From Ardenticatenaceae bacterium (GTDB taxonomy: Bacteria > Chloroflexota > Anaerolineae > Promineifilales > Promineifilaceae): 64,000 nucleotides of DNA. The position numbers and the translations under genes are program-made. Position 1 is the first letter of the stretch, and every line of letters starts with the position of its first letter. A model generated the notes under the pieces. It searched no databases. It had not been told where the DNA came from and worked only from the letters and a program-made list of their open reading frames with translations. The DNA lies in NCBI GenBank assembly GCA_020634435.1, contig JACKBS010000013.1, positions 124,001-188,000 on the forward strand. Reading direction: 5' to 3'. Shown piece after piece: positions 60,459 through 64,000 of the stretch.

Positions 60459-61637
60459 CTAGGGTGCGGGGGCGGTTTCTAGGGCCACGGCCAGGAATTG
60501 GGTGAACTGATTTCCGGCAAAGTTGTTGTCGGAAACGAGGATAAGCAGCTGACGGCCGTCTGGCAGCATTGGGCCAAATGTCATCCCCTCTAAATTGTCG
60601 GCCACCAGGTTAAAGTCAGACTCCACGTCGAAGATAAGATTTTTGGAGACAGGGGTGAAGGGGAAAGCGGCCGTTCCCGTCGCCTCGTCGTACAAATCCT
60701 CATAGCCCCATACATCCGTTGCACCCCTCAGACTAATCTCGTAGACGCCCACCGTGTTACCCGCACCCACCGAGAAGCTGCGCTCCATGGCCAGGAAGGT
60801 GCCGCTGTTGTCGATCGGCAGCAGTTCAACCAGCCCGTTGACGCGGAAGGCATCGGCCGGAATGGGGTCCTCGGCGACGGGGCCAACCACGTAGACAAAC
60901 TCGTGCACTGGTTGACGGGTGAACAAATCATAGAGCAAGATGCGCGCCCAGCTTTCCTGGTTCAGGTCAGCCGCAGGGCCGTCTTGGGCCAGAGCCGCTT
61001 CGGAAGCGGTTACCAGGTATTTTTGGTCGCTGGTGACTACCAAGCTTTCGAAGCCCAGATTATTGCGTACGCCGACCGTGCTGCCATCGGGCAGGTATTT
61101 GTCTGGGATGACCATGCCGCCATGCTGCACGCCGCTGCGCGCAAACCGTTTGATAAACGGATCAACTGGCGGCGTGGCGCTAGAAATGCCTTCGGACGAG
61201 ATAAACAGCGAGCCGCGTGCCGTGAGGGCAATGCCTTCGGGGTCAATTTCTGCCGCGACAAATGGCTGGCCGTTCTCATTCAAAATGGTGTTCACGCGCA
61301 CAAATTGGATGTCGCCATCATCGAGCGAGCCGTCGGAGACGTCGATGTGGAGGGTGTAGTAGCGCGGATCGTTGAAGTCGCCACGATCGTCGGAAATGGC
61401 GTAGTAGAGATGGGTGCGGGGATCGTAAACAATGCTGGACAAGCCGCCCACTTCGGTGTTTTTGAACTGGGTGCCGGTGGGGAAGGTGACTTCGCCCAAT
61501 AGTTCATAGCTGACAACGGTTTGGGCACCGTGCGAGCGGGTCTGGCTGTTTTGCGCCGCAACGACAGACGCAAACAACAAGGTGAACAGGAGCAGGAATA
61601 TGCTAAGGGTCAGTCGAGACCGTGAACGAGAATACAT
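60459..61637 (-). CDS. Secreted esterase-like phytase-family protein
   Basis: 392 aa. A signal peptide (LTLSIFLLLFTLLFASVVAAQ) precedes a beta-propeller-type domain. The motifs VGGLSSIVYDPRTHLYYAISDDRGDFNDPRYYTL, EIDPEGIALTARGSLFISSEG and DNLEGMTFGPMLPDGRQLLILVSDNNF are those of the esterase-like activity of phytase family (PF13449-like). These bind Ca2+ via acidic loops and may hydrolyse phosphate esters, but activity is proven for few members. It stands alone, facing the carboxyltransferase gene. Confidence 0.85.
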   Translation of the reverse strand: MYSRSRSRLTLSIFLLLFTLLFASVVAAQNSQTRSHGAQTVVSYELLGEVTFPTGTQFKNTEVGGLSSIVYDPRTHLYYAISDDRGDFNDPRYYTLHIDVSDGSLDDGDIQFVRVNTILNENGQPFVAAEIDPEGIALTARGSLFISSEGISSATPPVDPFIKRFARSGVQHGGMVIPDKYLPDGSTVGVRNNLGFESLVVTSDQKYLVTASEAALAQDGPAADLNQESWARILLYDLFTRQPVHEFVYVVGPVAEDPIPADAFRVNGLVELLPIDNSGTFLAMERSFSVGAGNTVGVYEISLRGATDVWGYEDLYDEATGTAAFPFTPVSKNLIFDVESDFNLVADNLEGMTFGPMLPDGRQLLILVSDNNFAGNQFTQFLAVALETAPAP

Positions 61638-61791
61638 GGATAACCTCCCTGGAAATGTGGCTGCTCACTTGAGGACAATGAGCAATTGAGTGGCTTACGG
61701 CCGTTTTACAGTATGATTCTGTGTGAGGAGTGATGGCAACTGCGTGGCTCGATGGCCGTAACACAAGGTACTAGATGAGGAGAAGGGTATC

Positions 61792-62250
61792 ATGAAAAAA
61801 TATGCCCGGTCAATAGCGATTTGCCTAAAGAAAACGGGACTGTTGGGTTTGGTTTTGGGCGGGATTTTGGTGGCCTGTACCCCAGGTGGCGCGGTTGGGG
61901 AGCCAACGGCCGTTTCCGCCACACCAATGATTGATGAAGCCACAGGCCTGGAACTCAATCCGGTGGTGATTCCCGACGGTGAATTTGTGATTCAGGGCAC
62001 CATTACGGCCGTTAACCTGATTCCGCAAGATGAGCCATTGATCAAAGTGACCACGGAAAACGGCCAGCTTTACCAGATTCGCACCCAACCAGTGCCGCAA
62101 ATTACGTACGACGATGGCACCGTGGCGCGTCCGGTTGACATCAAAAATGGGCTGGCCGTGCGGGCCACCGTGCAGCAAAGCGAGGCGGGTGGCCTGGGCG
62201 GGGAGCCGGTGCTGGCCAGTACCGATTTCACCATTTTGCGGTCGGAGTAA
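61792..62250 (+). CDS. Small lipoprotein
   Basis: 152 aa. Signal peptide with lipobox LVAC (Cys29) after a long basic N-terminus (MKKYARSIAICLKK). The mature part has a beta-strand-rich core, VIQGTITAVNLIPQDEPLIKVTTENGQLYQIRTQ, which resembles an OB-like or SH3-like barrel, then a segment on VDIKNGLAVRATVQ. No function known. GAGGAGAAGGGTATC lies ahead of the ATG. Two ACGGCCGT copies are in the gene, each coding Thr-Ala-Val. Confidence 0.7.
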   Translation: MKKYARSIAICLKKTGLLGLVLGGILVACTPGGAVGEPTAVSATPMIDEATGLELNPVVIPDGEFVIQGTITAVNLIPQDEPLIKVTTENGQLYQIRTQPVPQITYDDGTVARPVDIKNGLAVRATVQQSEAGGLGGEPVLASTDFTILRSE

Positions 62251-62255
62251 AATGA

Positions 62256-62311
62256 ACCGCCAAGGACATCAAGTTTTTGTTTTTCTTTGCGTCCTCTGCG
62301 TCCTTGGCGGT
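62256..62311. repeat. ACCGCCAAGGAC inverted repeat
   Basis: ACCGCCAAGGAC (62256-62267) and GTCCTTGGCGGT (62300-62311) form a perfect 12-bp stem around a T-rich loop between convergent lipoprotein genes. Confidence 0.75.
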
Positions 62312-62319
62312 GAAAAATC

Positions 62320-63531
62320 TTAAGAACCGAGCGTGAAGGGGAGGGTGGTTTCGCGGTAGTCGTCGCCCGTGCCGGTGGAGAGGCGTAACTGCACCTCTCC
62401 TGGTTCGGCGTCGGCGGGGGTGGTGAGGCTGGTTTCCCAGTAGCCAAACACATCGGGAACGGCCGTTGCCGAGGCAATTACCGTTTCATTTTGCACCAGT
62501 TCTACCAACACAGCGCCATCTACAGGGTTAACGGCCGTTCCGGTTAGCGTGGTGGCGCGCCCGGGTGTGAAGTGTACCTGGCCTGGCTCCCAGAGGGTGA
62601 ACAGATTGGCCCGCTCGTCGCTGGTAGGCACCAGGGTGAGCAGCTGGTCGCTGGACCAGGCCACGCTGGGATCGTTACTGGTGAGGCCACCAGTGGTGAC
62701 ACGCAGGCGAGCGGTGTCACAGTTAGCAACGGCCGTTTCTGGAATGATGATTTGCGCCCGCCACGGCCCGTTTCCGGCGGTGAACTCAATGTTGGCTTCC
62801 AGGTTTTCATCGGTGTCAGACGGACAGCCAAACAAGCCCACCTGAATTTTGTCGTCGATTAGATTACGGCTTTCGCCGCTGATCAGCAGCGTTTGTCCGG
62901 CCACGACCACATCCCCGGCCAATGGCTGGTTAACGGTCACGATGGTGCTGATTTCATCGCTGGCTAGTTGCAGCTGCACCGGCACGGTTACGTCCACTCC
63001 GGCCACCCGGACGTGCAGCGTGGCAGCCCCGGTACGTTTGGGTGGAATCGATCCGCTAATTTGCCAACTGCCGTTGGTCGGGTCTACGTCGGCAAAGGCC
63101 AGCACACTTTCGCCATTGCTGCTGGCTCCATTGACCACCAGTTCCACTTCCAGCCGCTGGCTGGGCACCGGGCTGACGGTGCCGCTAAACGTAAAGTCGC
63201 TGGCCACGGTGAGTGCCTGGTTGGGCTGCGGGCTGTCTACGGTGATGGTGTAGCTGATGGGTTCAGTGGGAACGGCCGTTGCCGCTTCGGTGGGTTCAAC
63301 GGCAGGTGTGTCGGCGGGTTGTTCAGTGGGAACGGCCGTTGCTTCTACAAGTTCGGCGGTGTTGGTGGGCGGTAACTCCGTAGCGATGGTTTCGGCCTCA
63401 GTCACAACTTCAGTGGTGGGTGGGCTAGGGATGGCGGTTGGCGTTGGCGTGGCGGCAGGCTCGCTGCAAGCGATCAAGCCCAGGATAAGAAAAATCGCCA
63501 GGATGGCGGTGGTTAACGATTGCTTTTTCAT
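62320..63531 (-). CDS. Lipoprotein with Pro/Thr/Val stalk and Ig-like (Gmad2-type) domains
   Basis: 403 aa. Lipobox LIAC (Cys22) after a hydrophobic stretch, then ~70 residues of Pro/Thr/Glu-rich stalk (TAVPTE units). About three beta-sandwich domains follow: ITVDSPQPNQALTVASDFTFSGTVSPVPSQRLEVELV (a Gmad2/Ig-type start), TVNQPLAGDVVVAGQTLLISGESRNLIDDKIQVGLFG, and WEPGQVHFTPGRATTLTGTAVNPVDGAVLVELVQ. The final sequence LRLSTGTGDDYRETTLPFTLG is a closing strand. Probably a surface protein for adhesion or binding. The two CxxxC-like cysteines in the middle domain may form a disulphide. Five ACGGCCGT motifs in the gene. Confidence 0.75.
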   Translation of the reverse strand: MKKQSLTTAILAIFLILGLIACSEPAATPTPTAIPSPPTTEVVTEAETIATELPPTNTAELVEATAVPTEQPADTPAVEPTEAATAVPTEPISYTITVDSPQPNQALTVASDFTFSGTVSPVPSQRLEVELVVNGASSNGESVLAFADVDPTNGSWQISGSIPPKRTGAATLHVRVAGVDVTVPVQLQLASDEISTIVTVNQPLAGDVVVAGQTLLISGESRNLIDDKIQVGLFGCPSDTDENLEANIEFTAGNGPWRAQIIIPETAVANCDTARLRVTTGGLTSNDPSVAWSSDQLLTLVPTSDERANLFTLWEPGQVHFTPGRATTLTGTAVNPVDGAVLVELVQNETVIASATAVPDVFGYWETSLTTPADAEPGEVQLRLSTGTGDDYRETTLPFTLGS

Positions 63532-63646
63532 GATTTATACAACTCCATGGTAATCAGACAGTATGGTTGCAGCATAACAGAGCGGTGCACGGGCTGCCCT
63601 ACGGCCGTCTGACGACAGGATGACGACTCCACGGTAAAATCCGCCC

Positions 63647-64000
63647 ATGAACGAAACAGCGTATGAAGACCAACTGCGGCAGCTCATCGGGCAAAATGAG
63701 CGGGTTATGACCCTTTTGCGCACGGTGCGCCGCGGCAATCCGCCGGATTGGCTGGTGGGCGCGGGCGTGATTCGCAATTTGGTGTGGGATCATCTGCACG
63801 GGTTTACCCAGCCCCACCTGCCGCGCGACATTGATGTGGCCTTTTTTGACCCCACTGATTTGTCGCCGGAGCGGGATACGGCCGTTACGGCCCAGCTTAC
63901 AGCCCTCCTGCCCACGGTTGAATGGGAAGCCACCAATCAGGCGGCGGTGCATGTATGGTACGCGGTGGAATATGGCCAAGTGGTGCCGCCGTTGCGTTCA
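63647..64000 (+). CDS. Nucleotidyltransferase-like protein (DUF925 type), truncated by window edge
   Basis: 118 codons from the ATG at 63647 run open to the right edge. DWLVGAGVIRNLVWDHLHGF and LPRDIDVAFFDPTDLS follow the pattern of the NTP_transf_6/DUF925 family (a G-A-x-x-R-N-x-V-W-D block then a D-I-D-V-x-F-F-D block with the putative metal aspartates). Proteins of this family are short (about 180-200 aa) with unknown substrate. The ribosome site is unclear. It is not seen as complete because the gene passes out of the window. Confidence 0.7.
   Translation, partial: MNETAYEDQLRQLIGQNERVMTLLRTVRRGNPPDWLVGAGVIRNLVWDHLHGFTQPHLPRDIDVAFFDPTDLSPERDTAVTAQLTALLPTVEWEATNQAAVHVWYAVEYGQVVPPLRS

Overview
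The window looks like a chromosomal segment of a Chloroflexota bacterium, probably Anaerolineae-like. This is inferred from gene content and style: a b6f-type Rieske/cytochrome b/cytochrome c operon, type II MenB, a MoxR-DUF58-vWA (Bat) operon, GT87 membrane glycosyltransferases, a sigma/FecR pair, many Pro/Thr-rich lipoproteins and a complete Liv-type ABC transporter mixed with CoA ligases. No rRNA or marker gene here proves the phylum. There is one tRNA, two insertion sequences and no CRISPR array or prophage.

Layout. 1-3140: tail of a glycosyltransferase, a lipoprotein, argS and dcd. 3197-3270: tRNA-Val. 3429-6840: Rieske protein, cytochrome b and dihaem cytochrome c, closed by a clear terminator. 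7049-9350: three exported or zinc-ribbon proteins on the minus strand. 9531-13518: an unknown protein overlapping an APH-type kinase, a frameshifted glutaryl-CoA-dehydrogenase-like gene, and menB. 13702-17640: an AT-rich orphan flanked by direct repeats, then a minus-strand CPBP/MFS/TetR operon whose promoter carries a TetR-type palindrome. 17966-22951: a trypsin-like protease and the MoxR/DUF58/vWA/vWA operon. 23013-23978: an IS5/IS4-like element. 24127-31162: a second APH-type kinase, a URO-D family protein, adenosine deaminase and a 1166-aa kinase-CHASE2-cyclase fusion. 31277-34603: FecR-domain protein, ECF-like sigma factor and an NAD(P)-binding protein. 34695-36180: an ISKra4-type element. 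36199-42435: membrane glycosyltransferases and small envelope genes.

42636-60420 holds a secreted amidase, a geranylgeranyl-reductase-like flavoprotein, livG, a long-chain acyl-CoA synthetase, livH, livM, a lipoprotein binding protein, livF, a phenylacetate-CoA-ligase-like protein, a frameshifted BKACE gene, a VapBC-type pair with a third small ORF, and an acyl-CoA carboxyltransferase. Together these suggest import of a carboxylate or amino acid, CoA activation and further CoA-thioester metabolism. 60459-64000: an esterase-like phytase-family protein, two lipoproteins and a truncated nucleotidyltransferase-like gene.

The most striking feature belongs to no gene. The palindrome ACGGCCGT occurs about 87 times by eye, against roughly one expected by chance, mostly inside coding sequence, much like HIP1 in cyanobacteria. 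In addition at least eight families of short palindromic repeats fill the intergenic gaps; several have inserted in frame into glycosyltransferase genes, and one was split by an IS exactly in its hairpin loop.
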